Part shown: piece by piece, positions 54,832 to 64,000 of the stretch
Layout: every line of letters starts with the position of its first letter
How positions within the stretch are numbered: position 1 is the first letter of the stretch
From: Bicyclus anynana
Lineage: Eukaryota > Arthropoda > Insecta > Lepidoptera > Nymphalidae
NCBI RefSeq assembly: GCF_947172395.1
Contig: NC_069106.1
Coordinates: 7,316,001-7,380,000 of the forward strand
DNA: 64,000 nucleotides
Direction of reading: 5' to 3'
Notes under the pieces: model-generated
Told to the model about the DNA's origin: nothing
The model's input: only the letters and a program-made list of their open reading frames with translations
Databases searched by the model: none
Position numbers and translations under genes: made by a program

Positions 54832-55258
54832 TTATTCATTACAAATTAGCCCTTGACTACAGTCTCACCTGATGGTATGTGATGATGCAATCTAAGAAGC
54901 GGGATAACTTGTTAGGAGGAGGATGAAAATCCACACCCCTTTCGGTTTCTGCACGGCATAGTACCGGAGCGCTAAATCGCTTGGCGGTACGTCTTTGTCG
55001 GTAGGGTTGTAATTAGCCACAGCCGTAGCAATGGCGTGCATAAAGTTTATAACAAGGGTATATATAAGTAAAAAAATCCTTGTCCAACTATGTATTCTAT
55101 GGTAGGTAGATCCTTTTTGCATCTATGAAGTGCGCGCCACTGAGCCGAAGCCTCCCACCAGCCAGACGTGGAACAATTAAAAAAACCTCAATCGGCCCAG
55201 CTGGGGATCGAACCCAGGACCTCCATCTTGAAAATTCACCGCGCACACGGAGGCCGTC
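54832..55258 (-). mobile_element. SINE-A split by a hAT MITE
   Basis: Tail half 54832-55028 and head half 55143-55258. The B box GGTTCGATCCCCAGCTGGGC is intact. Confidence 0.85.
55029..55142. mobile_element. hAT MITE, 114 bp, inside SINE-A
   Basis: Ends CAATGGCGTGCAT and AAGTGCGCGCCACTG are inverted. The flanks AGCCGTAG (55021-55028) and AGCCGAAG (55143-55150) form an 8-bp duplication with one change, and the intact SINE-A sequence confirms the target. Confidence 0.8.
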
Positions 55259-55574
55259 ATTTCAATAATCATATTATTAGTATGGGTTGTATATTTCATG
55301 TCCAAAGGCACCCTTATCCTTGCGGTCACGTCGAAGCGCCCGCAGAGCACCGACCAATAAAAAGCTGAGCTAGAAACTGTCCGACTCTCACCGAGTCATG
55401 TACAGGATGCTCCGATTCACAACGTAATAAACTACCTCGTAGGTATTTGTGAATTTGAATTATTATGACCCTATGAGTAAAGGACTCAAACCAGTTGTAA
55501 TTGTTTTTTTATTAATTAATTATTTTTTAATTAATAAAAACACAAGCGACTATTTTTCTTCAGTAAATCAGACT

Positions 55575-55730
55575 ATGTCAAAGTCAAAATTAATTTATTT
55601 CAATTAGGCATAGTTTACAAACACTTTTGAAAGGTCAAGATTATGTCATAATTTAATTTAATTTAATGGTGGTAATAATAGTCGAAAACTTAAAACTAAA
55701 GATACGAGGGTTCCAAACGCGCCTTGGATG
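55575..55730 (-). repeat. LINE 3' tail
   Basis: GGCATAGTTTACAAACACTT to CGAGGGTTCCAAACGCGCC, same family as 10440-10610. Confidence 0.65.
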
Positions 55731-55831
55731 TGGTACGTACTTGGACGCGATATGGATCTTATAAGAAGTCTTAGAGCGGGCGACGGAGCAAGTCTATATT
55801 ACTTTTTTTATTAATTATAAATAAACCCTTG

Positions 55832-55880
55832 ACTTACCATCATCACTTACCGTCTCACCTGATGGTAAGTGATGATGCAA
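55832..55880 (-). mobile_element. SINE-A tail scrap
   Basis: CTCACCTGATGGTAAGTGATG preceded by an inverted duplicate of CTTACCATCATCACTTACC. Confidence 0.6.
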
Positions 55881-55942
55881 TCAAATAAAAAATACTCCGT
55901 GACAATGCAGCTTTTCTATTATATTTTTATAGCTATAAGATA

Positions 55943-56076
55943 CTAGCTGAATACGGGGATAATATATAGCCTTTCTCGATAAATGGGCTATCTAACATTG
56001 AAAAAAATTTTTGAGCTGAGCTTAGCGCGTTCAATTAAACAAACAAACAAACTTTTCAGCTTTATATTAGTATAGA
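55943..56076 (-). mobile_element. Helitron with internal deletion
   Basis: CTAGCTGA is joined to ATACGGGGATAATATATAGC; the hairpin part is deleted. 5' end minus-strand TCTATACTAATATAAAGC, with A and T flanks. Confidence 0.75.
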
Positions 56077-56079
56077 TTT

Positions 56080-56790
56080 CCTAGCTATTTTTAAAATGTG
56101 TCGGGGCCTATTTCAGTACTAGTTATGTTTTTTTTCCTATTTAAACGAAAATCCTGAACGACTGGAGTCATTGCATCATTTTTTGGTGTCATTAAAAAAA
56201 TCGGCCTGTACACAGAAAGCGCCACCCGATAGGCAATAATCGTCGGTCAGGTGTGAGCGGGGTGCGGGCGACGGGGGGTGAGGCACAATCGACCTCTAAT
56301 GACTCCGTTCTAATCATAATTATCTACCTACACTTTCTGTTCGCAAGCGATTCTTGTCTAGGGTTGTGACTGTGTGTTTTAATAAATCGATGTTCAAAGA
56401 AAGATCATAGACATTAATTTATTTAAGTAATACTTAAAGTCATTTCAAATTGAAACTCGCATTCAAATAAAAAATTAAACCCTTTTTAAAACTTTGGTAG
56501 GAACTTGAAAATTATAATGATCTGGTGGTATCTAATTAAAAGATAAATATTTATGACATTCTTTGAATTTTATTATTTTTTTTCTTACGTACTGAGATGT
56601 ATTATTATAATGACATATACTGTATTCTGATAATATTACACAGGAACCGCGAGACAGAGATAGTTTATTATAAATTTATTATTTTAAGTTTAAACAATTA
56701 CAATATTTGAAAATATTTGACAATTAATTCAAAATATTAGTCAACATATTTTTAATAATAATAATTAATAAACCGATAATAATTCTTATA
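56080..56790. other. No gene; GC-rich patch 56200-56300
   Basis: CGTCGGTCAGGTGTGAGCGG, then GGGCGACGGGGGGTGAGG stands out in AT-rich DNA. It could be regulatory or an untranslated exon. Confidence 0.3.
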
Positions 56791-56792
56791 GC

Positions 56793-57050
56793 GAAAAGCT
56801 TCGACCAACATCTCGAGAAGCTTTCACTTAACTGTTGGAACAAGGATCGGATACAGAAGGCAGTGATTCTTAAGACGGCGCGTATTGTGAGGAGGTTCCT
56901 CAATCTGGAGCCCTGACCACCGGTTGCTTGGGCATTCAAATGTCCCGCAAAAGGGAGGTTTGATTTTTTTATAAATTTTTAATAAGTAGCGTTTTGTACT
57001 CTTAATTTATATTAACATTGTTAAAAATTAAAAAAAGGACTATTAAATAA
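56793..57050 (+). mobile_element. LINE C-terminal codons and 3' UTR
   Basis: Frame: KSFDQHLEKLSLNCWNKDR, then IQKAVILKTARIVRRFLNLEP and TGA at 56922-56924 (class unknown to me). A 3' UTR with CACCGGTTGCTTGGGCATTC follows. A reverse copy lies at 62270-62510. Confidence 0.7.
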
Positions 57051-57074
57051 ATGAGAGATAAAATAAACCAATTT

Positions 57075-57285
57075 GACGGCCTCCGTGGCGCAGTGGTATG
57101 CGCGGTGGATTTACAAGACGGAGGTCCTGGGTTCGATCCCCGGCTGGGCAGATTGAGATTTTCTTAATTTGTCCAGGTCTGGCTGGTGGGAGGCTTCGGC
57201 CGTGGCTAGTTACCACCCTACCGGCAAAGACGTACCGCCAGGTGAGATTGTAGTCAAGGGCTAACTTGTAAAGAATAAAAAAAAA
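57075..57285 (+). mobile_element. SINE-A with internal deletion
   Basis: Head GACGGCCTCCGTGGCGCAG and B box GGTTCGATCCCCGGCTGGGC. Body to ACGTACCGCCA, then joins GGTGAGATTGTAGTCAAGGG and poly(A). Confidence 0.88.
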
Positions 57286-58417
57286 ATAAAAAATTAAAAT
57301 TTATGTATATACGTACTTAATATATAAAATTAGAAAACTTTTAGTACCTCTACCAACATTAAATCATTAACTTAAAATCGAATATAAACGGGTGCACATC
57401 CCTATCTTCCAATAATGGGAAATTTGTTTTCCGGTTCGGTAGCGCGCTCCAATTACGGGATTAAGGAATTATTTCCACTTTTTTCCGTCCCTCCCCTCCC
57501 GACCCCTCTTTTCCTCGTAATTCCTCGGTTTCCGCCTATTGAATCTCTTTTGATTAGCCATCTTTCCCGTTTGACTCTAAATTGATTCACTCCGTCACGT
57601 CCGAGAGTCTTTATGTGAGCCATTTCCACTGCTTTTATAAAAGGCAATTTCACTGGCTCCTTTGTGAAAGGCGTTTTCTTTTTTTTTTTGGTGAGTTTAT
57701 ATTTATGTTTGCGGTTACCCTTTGGTGGTTTATTTTATTGACCGACTTCAAAGATGGCGGGAGGTTGTCTGTTGTTCAATGTAACTAAAAATGGCTGTGG
57801 CTTAGAACTAAGGGTCCCGTAACACTATTATCTACAAAACGAGCAATAAATTCCTTTTTGTTGTATGGGAGTCCCTTAAATATTTATTTTATTCCGCGTT
57901 TTTGAATATTTTTTGTTATCACAGCGGAGTCTTAGTCTTACGGGGTCGCCTGATACACTCAGGTCAAAACACTCTTCGAATACGGCCCCCTAAGCTGAGG
58001 TCCGACTCTCAGAGAAGACGCCCTTACAGAGCTGTTTCGCACAACACAAGCAAGGCAAAGCAAGAAGCAGTCAAAATGGTCGAATCATTTTTGAGTTTTG
58101 CGCATAGCAACACGTTTGGCGATTCATTTTTATTTAATGCAAACAGATTTTAACTGAACTATTTACCTAATAGACTATTCAATATCGACTGGGAGCAAGC
58201 TCTCAGCATTTAACCACAACAAGATGGTCGTAACGAAGCCGAGAGCGCATGATTTACGATAACGACAATGCAAGTGCGCAGGAAAAACGAGCGCCCATCG
58301 TTCCTTGCCAAAAGAATCGGAGGACTATCGCCGACTAAAGCTCTTCGAATCCATATTAAAAAAAATAACGATAACTCTATGTAGAAGGGGTTTAAAAGAG
58401 ACGAAACAAGAAAATAA
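57286..58417. other. No gene recognised
   Basis: CT-rich tract at 57478-57530. The remainder is unique; a GC-moderate block at 57940-58350 has no clear coding signal. Confidence 0.4.
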
Positions 58418-58613
58418 TCTATACCAATATTATTAAGCTGAAGAGTTTGTTTGTTTGATTGAAAGCGCTAATCTCAGGAAATTCTGGTCCGATTTGAAAA
58501 ATACTTTTAGTGTTAGATAGCCCATTTATCGAGGAAGGCTATAGGCTATATATTTGCCCCGTATTCCTACGTGAACGGGAACCATGCGGGTAAAACCGCG
58601 CGGCGTCAGCTAG
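58418..58613 (+). mobile_element. Complete Helitron
   Basis: TCTATACCAATATTATTAAG to CCGCGCGGCGTCAGCTAG, with A and T flanks. Confidence 0.85.
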
Positions 58614-58794
58614 TTCAAATGTAAATCGAGAAATGCATCGGTACAAAATGCATTACATTGTAGTCCGGTAAAAAGACATTATTATCTAGGCAGTCGAAGT
58701 TCTCTACTAAATAAATAGTTCCTCGGTAAACAGACTAGGCTCATTTATTCACACAGGAAGTAAAAATAAAAGAAGTTTTAATCGGCTCTTCTTA

Positions 58795-58995
58795 GCAGAA
58801 AAGACTTCTTCGAAAAAAGTCTTTAAAATGGTGGAACTTGACGTTTCGAAAGTACTTGTAAAGTAAGTCTACTAAATAAATTAATTTCGATTTTGATTCC
58901 TGCCCGCTGAATTATTGTCGTAACCACTCCTACCCTTGTTTTCCTTGTAATTGGAGAGGAATGAAAATATTGGTCATATTAAAAATACTCCGTTT
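58795..58995 (+). repeat. LINE tail fragment and SINE-C 3' fragment
   Basis: AAGTACTTGTAAAGTAAGTC then ATTTCGATTTTGATT (to 58900); CCTGCCCGCTGAATTATTGT to AATATTGGTCATATT is SINE-C. Confidence 0.55.
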
Positions 58996-59271
58996 TTTAA
59001 AGCGAATGCCTTCTGTGGACGGCTGTACCAGAGAGAAGTACCACTGAATTGGGCAAGCGAATCTCGAGTGGTCTTTTAGAGGCATATTTAGAGTCTGCAT
59101 TCGGGTTAATGGTTCCACGTAGGTACCTCGCGTGTAGACGGAATACATTGTTGTTCAATTAAAAAGGTTAAGGTTTTATCTAAACTAATATTATAAAGAG
59201 GAAAGATTTGTTTGTTAGTCGTTTAATTATTGATTTTTTTTTCTTACTTATGGTACGACCGATAGAAAGTC

Positions 59272-59480
59272 ATCATTATCAGCCGATGTACGTCCACTTC
59301 TGGACATAGACCTCTTGCATGGACCTCCAAGCACAACGGTCTCGAGCACCTTGCACCTTGGGACCCCAACGTTCATCGAACTATGTGGCCTGTTCAATGC
59401 CATTTCAGCTTCGCGACTCGCTGAGCTATATGTCAGTGACTTTGGTTCGTCTGCGGATATCCTGATTTCTGATTCGATCA
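59272..59480 (-). mobile_element. RTE LINE 3' fragment with deletions
   Basis: CAGCCGATGTACGTCCACTT to TCGTCTGCGGATATCCTGAT matches 5892-6287 in reverse frame order, with about 100 bp missing. Confidence 0.75.
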
Positions 59481-59948
59481 TATTTATTCTGATGATAAAA
59501 TATGTGCCTCCTGAGAATTTTATCCTAAATAAAATATTACGTTATAAGGATCATGATGACACGCGAAAAAACATGCAACCAAACTTGTCATAAACAAATC
59601 AGTGATGTACCCACAAGTGGGTCGTTATCGATAACCGGAGCATCTATTTCGCCACCGGAGCCTGCGCCTCGTCACGCAGATACCAGGAGCACATAAATAA
59701 CAGGTGAAGTGCTCTTCACGATACTTAGGATTGAGAGTGTGTACTGTTTGACAGCGCGTAGTGATGGGCTGTGTGTCGATAGATAGATATGTGTTCATTT
59801 CATTTATTCATTTATTTGTTGAAAATCAATAGGTACAATATAATGTCGTTGTCGCATATAATGTCGTTGTTGTAAGCAAATCGATTAAATGGCTTTAAAA
59901 CTTTGATTGCTTTGCTTTTCACTATATTTTAGAATATGATATATTTTA

Positions 59949-60248
59949 GACAGCCTTCGTGGCGCAGTGGTATGTGCGGTGGATTTACAAGACAGAGTTC
60001 CTGGGTGCGATACCCGGCTGGGCCGATTGAGGTTTTCTTAATTGGTACAGGTCTGGCTGGTGGGAGACTTCGGCCGTGGCTAGTTACCACTCTACCGATA
60101 AAGACGTACCGCCAAGCGATTTAGCGTTCCGATACGATGTCGTATAAAAACCGAAAGGAGTGTGGATTTCATCTTACTCCAAACATGTTAGCTCGCATCT
60201 ATCTTAAATATCATCTTGTAGTCAAGGGCTAACTTGCAGAGAATAAAA
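59949..60248 (+). mobile_element. SINE-A, nearly full
   Basis: GACAGCCTTCGTGGCGCAG head, to GTCAAGGGCTAACTTGCAGAG and a short A-rich tail. Confidence 0.88.
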
Positions 60249-60559
60249 AAACATTCAGCGGGTATAACGCCCTTAATCCGGCCCCTTTACCATGAAGCTA
60301 TTGAAGCTCGATATCGATAATATCGTTGGAATACAAACAAGCCCCTCACTACAGCAGTAACCCGCAACCCACAAGTGGCAGTAACCCATTCCCGGCTATC
60401 AGCTACTGCTTGTTCTTGTCTGTTTACATCTCAAGAGCGACGCACCGACACACTTACCGAATGCGTATTTTACGTGAACATTCAGTTTTTTTTATCTATA
60501 TCATTGTAATTTATTAGCTGAGTATAAATTCCCGCCATACTTAAAATACGTAGCAAATA

Positions 60560-60763
60560 CCAGCGGACGCCCGCGACTTCGTCAGTTCAGTTTTTCACAA
60601 ATCCAGATTATTCTGGAATGAAAAGTAGCCTATGTGTTCATCCCGAGTAAAATCTATTTCTTTTCCAAATTTCAGCCAAATTACTTCAGTAGCCGCAGCG
60701 TAAAGGAGGAACAAACATACTTACACCCACACACAGACCCTCGCCTTTATAATATTAGTGTGA
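60560..60763 (-). mobile_element. Helitron, GCGGGCGTCCGCTGG end
   Basis: CCAGCGGACGCCCGCGACTTC (CTAG mutated) to GCCTTTATAATATTAGTGTG. Confidence 0.7.
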
Positions 60764-60776
60764 AGTGATAGTGTGA

Positions 60777-60895
60777 TTTGCCTTCGCCTCATAAGGGGTT
60801 AGGAGCGATTATGACAATATTCTAGCGGGTGGAGCTCAAACCCATCGTCTCTTCGTGATGAGTCCAGTGTTTTGACCGAGAAGCTACCAACCCTT
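60777..60895 (-). mobile_element. SINE-C related
   Basis: Minus: TTGGTAGCTTCTCGGTCAAA, then GGACTCATCACGAAGAGACG and GGTTTGAGCTCCACCCGCT. Confidence 0.5.
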
Positions 60896-61184
60896 GAATT
60901 TTATACGGCTTTAAAAGCAAAACAAATTAAATATAAATAAATAAATAACGACAATTAAGATCGCTACACCAGCGAACCAATAACATTAGAATCGGTTTTA
61001 TCTCGCGAGCACAAGTGGTCGGAATCGGTTCATTGCTATTAGAGAGGCCGATTTTATAGCTCTTACCTATTTGCGTAACACGGGTAATGCCAAAACGCAC
61101 CGGGACTCGAGATGTTGGAGTGCTTTGGGTCTACTGGCCTTTCACACTGACGTGCCACCGCTGCGTTCTGCGTTATACTTTCTT

Positions 61185-61377
61185 TATAGCTTGGCAATTT
61201 CGTTGATGACGCTCTCATGATATGCGGATGACGGGGAGAGAAGGACTGCGCGGTTGTGAAGTCATGCGCGCGGGGCTGAAAGTTGGGTGCAACAGTTGTG
61301 GGTTAATCTGTCATTGCTACCCGCCTCCCGGCCTCCGCAGACCATCGTGAGTGTTACGAACGAATTGCCAAGCTATA
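61185..61377 (-). mobile_element. MITE-2, copy 2
   Basis: TATAGCTTGGCAATTTCGTT at left and CGAATTGCCAAGCTATA at right. The interior matches copy 1 (4818-5006) in reverse. Confidence 0.7.
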
Positions 61378-61449
61378 GTTGGGCTATCTGTGACAGACTT
61401 CGTCCGGAGAAACATCTTGCTTGGGTACTCCTGCCTTTTTTCTGATAAT

Positions 61450-61750
61450 GTTTTACTCTTTATCTCATTATCAATTATTCGGCTCACTGCTGAACACGAG
61501 TTTTCTCTTAAAATGAGAGGGGTTAGGCCACCACCACCACATCCAACCCACCACCGCGCTGAGGATTGGCAGACTTCACACACCGAGAGAATTAAGAAAA
61601 CTCTCTGGTATGCAGGTTTCCTCACGATGTTTTCCTTCATCGTTTGAGACACATGGGAGGGGACACGTTCCGGAGGGTGTGGGTTTGAATCCGGTCCGGG
61701 ACATGCACCTCTAACTTTTCAGTTATGTGCATTTTAAGAAAATATGTACC
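61450..61750. mobile_element. SINE-B: minus tail half joined to a plus body piece
   Basis: 61450-61643 (GGCTCACTGCTGAACACGAG to CATCGTTTGAGACACATG) is minus; 61660-61750 (GTTCCGGAGGGTGTGGGTTT, then GAATCCGGTCC) is plus. Confidence 0.7.
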
Positions 61751-61759
61751 TATTACTGA

Positions 61760-62269
61760 AACAAAAATGTAATACCAAAGAAGTTTCAGACTTTATGTCC
61801 TAATACTTTGCCGCTTGTATTAAAACCACTGCGTTACGCAAGCGAGTGTGTAGACACCATAATTCTAGACTCAAATCGTTTATTGATAGGAAATGGAAAA
61901 TTGGCCGATCGCTCTTGTTAATGGAAGCAAATTAGAGATGGACAATAAGAGCCGAGTGTCTATATGTTTGCGTGCGAAACGACGTAACTGGGTTATAATT
62001 TATCGTATTGTGTTATTGTTTTATTAATAGAGCTTAGCAAATCTCTTCGATTGCTTTGTGCAACAAAGTCTTCACTAACGGCTGGAATTGGGCCACACCC
62101 TTTCTATTCTTTAATCCCCATCGCTACATAGATGCAAAAATGCACTGCCTATGAGCCATTTACCTATACTACAGCCTTTCTTGATGAGTACTGTTTACCA
62201 ACTTACAAATTAAAAATGAGGGTATAAATCACTAGTCATTTCACACCTATTTATCATTTATTTATTACT
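61760..62269. other. No gene recognised
   Basis: Unique AT-rich sequence. Confidence 0.45.
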
Positions 62270-62510
62270 TCTTTTTTTTAATTTTTAACAATACAAGTAT
62301 AAAATACAAAACATTATAAAAATTTATAAAAAAAATTCACCCTCCCGCTGCGGGACATTTGAGTGCCCAAACAACCGGTGGTCAGGGCTCCAGAGTGAGG
62401 AACCTCCTCACAATACGCGCCGTCTCAAGAATCACTGCCTTTTGTATCCGACTCTTGATCCAACAGTTAAGCGAAAGTTTCTTAAGGTGTTGGTCGAAGC
62501 TTAAGTATAG
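62270..62510 (-). mobile_element. LINE C-terminal codons and 3' UTR (reverse)
   Basis: Same family as 56793-57050. On the minus strand IQKAVILETARIVRRFLTLEP and a stop, then CACCGGTTGTTTGGGCACTC and a T/A-rich tail. Confidence 0.7.
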
Positions 62511-62519
62511 GTACGTTTT

Positions 62520-62946
62520 GACGGCCTCTGTGACGCAGTGGTATGCGCGGTGGATATACAAGACGGAGGTCCTGGGTTCGATCCCTGTCTGGGCTGGGTT
62601 TTCTTAATTGGTCCAGGTTTGGCTGGGCTTCGGCCAAGCCTAGTAACCCTACAAAGACCGCCAAGTGGTTTAGCGTTCCGGTACGATGTCGTGTAAAAAC
62701 CGAAAGGGGTAGGATTTTCATCCTCCTCCTAACAAGTTAACCCGCTTCCATCTTAGATTGCATCATCACTTACAATCAGGTGTGATTGTAGTTAAGGGCT
62801 AACTTGATTAGACTTATTAAAATTAGTTAGATTGAGGTTATTAAATATTAATAAAAAAAGCCTTCCACCAGCCAGACCTGAACCAATTAAGAAAACCTCA
62901 ATCGGCCTAGCCGGGGATCGAACCCAGGACCTCCGTCTTGTAAATG
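62520..62946. mobile_element. SINE-A (plus) and a second SINE-A head (minus)
   Basis: 62520-62805 is nearly full with small gaps. 62860-62946 is a minus head fragment ending at GGATCGAACCCAGGACCTCC. Confidence 0.8.
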
Positions 62947-63069
62947 TAGGTATAATTAATGCGTGTGGGTTACGCCACTTGAAGCAACTCTAATGTCGTG
63001 GGAGACTCTGTCAAAGACACTTTGTACGCTACTTGAAGAACAGTAAAGCATAATCATTAGCCACTGAGT

Positions 63070-63145
63070 GATATTGATGGCTCTTAATGGACCAGTCTAT
63101 TGATTAGATTGCATGGACCAAGGTTCGATTCCTGGGGCATGAGTT
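63070..63145 (+). mobile_element. tRNA-like fragment
   Basis: ATTGATTAGATTGCATGGAC, then AAGGTTCGATTCCTGGGGC resembles a B box and T arm. No foldable cloverleaf was evident, so it is probably SINE-derived. Confidence 0.4.
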
Positions 63146-63299
63146 GTGTTATTTTTTTCTAAAAATATTTAAATAGGAAGTTAACGTATAGCTACTTACT
63201 GAGGCAAGAGGATGTAACACCACCTTCTTAACTCTGAGTTGAGATTTGCTGACAAATTCTTACAATGATTTTAAACTTATTTCGTGGTTGTTTATAAAT

Positions 63300-63425
63300 G
63301 TTATTTAAACGGGTACATACCACGATAAAACGACGAGATTTTTATTGTCGATATTTCGACCCAGTTGCATGGATCGTGGTCACGACGGGACTGAAGTTGC
63401 GAGATGAGAAGTGAAGTCAGCTGTG
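63300..63425. repeat. Possible Penelope-like relic
   Basis: TTTTTATTGTCGATATTTCG, then ACCCAGTTGCATGGATCGTG and GTCACGACGGGACTGAAG resembles the repeated end region of Penelope-like elements. Based on general resemblance only. Confidence 0.3.
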
Positions 63426-63512
63426 TTATTGTCTGATTCAGGTTGTGAAGACAGGACTTCGTAATTCGAAGTCACGTTAACCAATGCACCAACGAGGCAA
63501 TAAGTAGTAATT

Positions 63513-63985
63513 CATCATCATTACCAACCTATATTCGGCTCACTGCTGAGCATGAGTCTCCTCTTAGAATGAGAGGGGTTAGGCCAATAGTCCACCACGC
63601 TGGCGCAATGCAAATTGGCAGACTTCACAATTTTAGAGAAATAAGAAAATTCTCAGGTATGCAGGTTACCTCACGATGTTGTAGTAATGCATCACCATTA
63701 ACAACCCATACCTATTCGGCTCATTGCTGGACACGAGTCTCCTCTCAGAATGAGAGGGGTTAGGCCAATAGTTCACCGAGCTGGCTCAATTGTTATTGAC
63801 AGATTTTACACTCGTAGAAAATAAGAATTAAGAAAATTCTCAGGAATACAGGTTTTCCTCACAATGATTTTCCTTCACCGTTTGAGACACGCGATATTTA
63901 ATTTCTAAAAATGCACATAACTGAAAAGTTGGAGGTGCGTGCCCCGGATCGGATTCGAACCTACGCCCTCCTACCTACTGTGCCT
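63513..63985 (-). mobile_element. Two SINE-B copies in tandem
   Basis: A 3' part at 63513-63680 and a longer copy at 63688-63985, whose B box (minus GGTTCGAATCCGATCCGGGG) is present; it ends close to the window edge. Confidence 0.8.
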
Positions 63986-64000
63986 GAGAAGTCTTCAAAC

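Noticed and set aside
57075..57150. Genuine tRNA gene
   Set aside because: A and B boxes are present, but the sequence continues into the SINE-A body and tail and occurs many times; no separate cloverleaf with terminator.

Overview
This window looks like nuclear DNA of a butterfly or moth (Lepidoptera). The genes are spliced with GT-AG introns. The intergenic space is AT-rich and packed with short repeats typical of Lepidoptera: tRNA-derived SINEs, RTE and CR1/Jockey-like LINE ends, non-autonomous Helitrons and small TIR elements. No bacterial, organellar or viral genes are seen, and no intact tRNA or rRNA gene. Only two host protein genes can be supported. Gene 1 (about 2972-17766, + strand) is phosphoacetylglucosamine mutase (PGM3/AGM1; nesthocker in flies). 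Eleven phase-compatible exons cover the catalytic serine loop to the stop codon. The first exon, carrying the N-terminus, lies outside the window to the left. Gene 2 (31531-32400, - strand, possibly extending to 32463) is an intronless 2-aminoethanethiol (cysteamine) dioxygenase, ADO, a thiol and N-terminal-cysteine oxidase. The two genes converge, with about 13.7 kb of repeats and AT-rich DNA between their 3' ends. From about 32.5 to 64 kb no host gene is recognised. Layout: 1-2970, LINE end and repeats in PGM3 intron 1. 2972-17766, PGM3, its introns full of Helitrons, MITEs, inverted SINE pairs and RTE pieces. 17.8-31.4 kb, repeats, a degenerate tandem array, one LINE end, then an unusually repeat-poor stretch beside ADO. 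32.5-64 kb, dense SINEs and Helitrons, a roughly 1.1 kb satellite-like array (41.5-42.6 kb) and a TAGGG-like minisatellite (54.0-54.4 kb). The most unusual signal is inside PGM3. Two different exons have each been tandemly amplified, and in each case the copied unit is the 3' part of the exon plus its 5' splice donor plus the start of the intron, without the acceptor. Exon 10 has about four copies of a roughly 345-bp unit. Exon 11 has ten nearly identical 142-bp units encoding the phosphate-binding RPSGT loop. The gene therefore carries rows of decoy donor sites just downstream of its real ones. A 1.7-kb RTE LINE with a twin-priming (5'-inverted) structure and a 26-bp target duplication sits inside the first array. 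Family names used below: SINE-A = tRNA-like head with GTGGCGCAGTGG, tail GTCAAGGGCTAACTTGTAAAG. SINE-B = head GATAGCCCAGTGGATATGA, tail of TGATAATGATGATG type. SINE-C = head CTCAATGGTAAGAGCGG. MITE-1 = about 505 bp with GGGATGATGAC ends. MITE-2 = about 190 bp with TATAGCTTGGCAA ends. Helitron = TC...CTAG element inserted between A and T.
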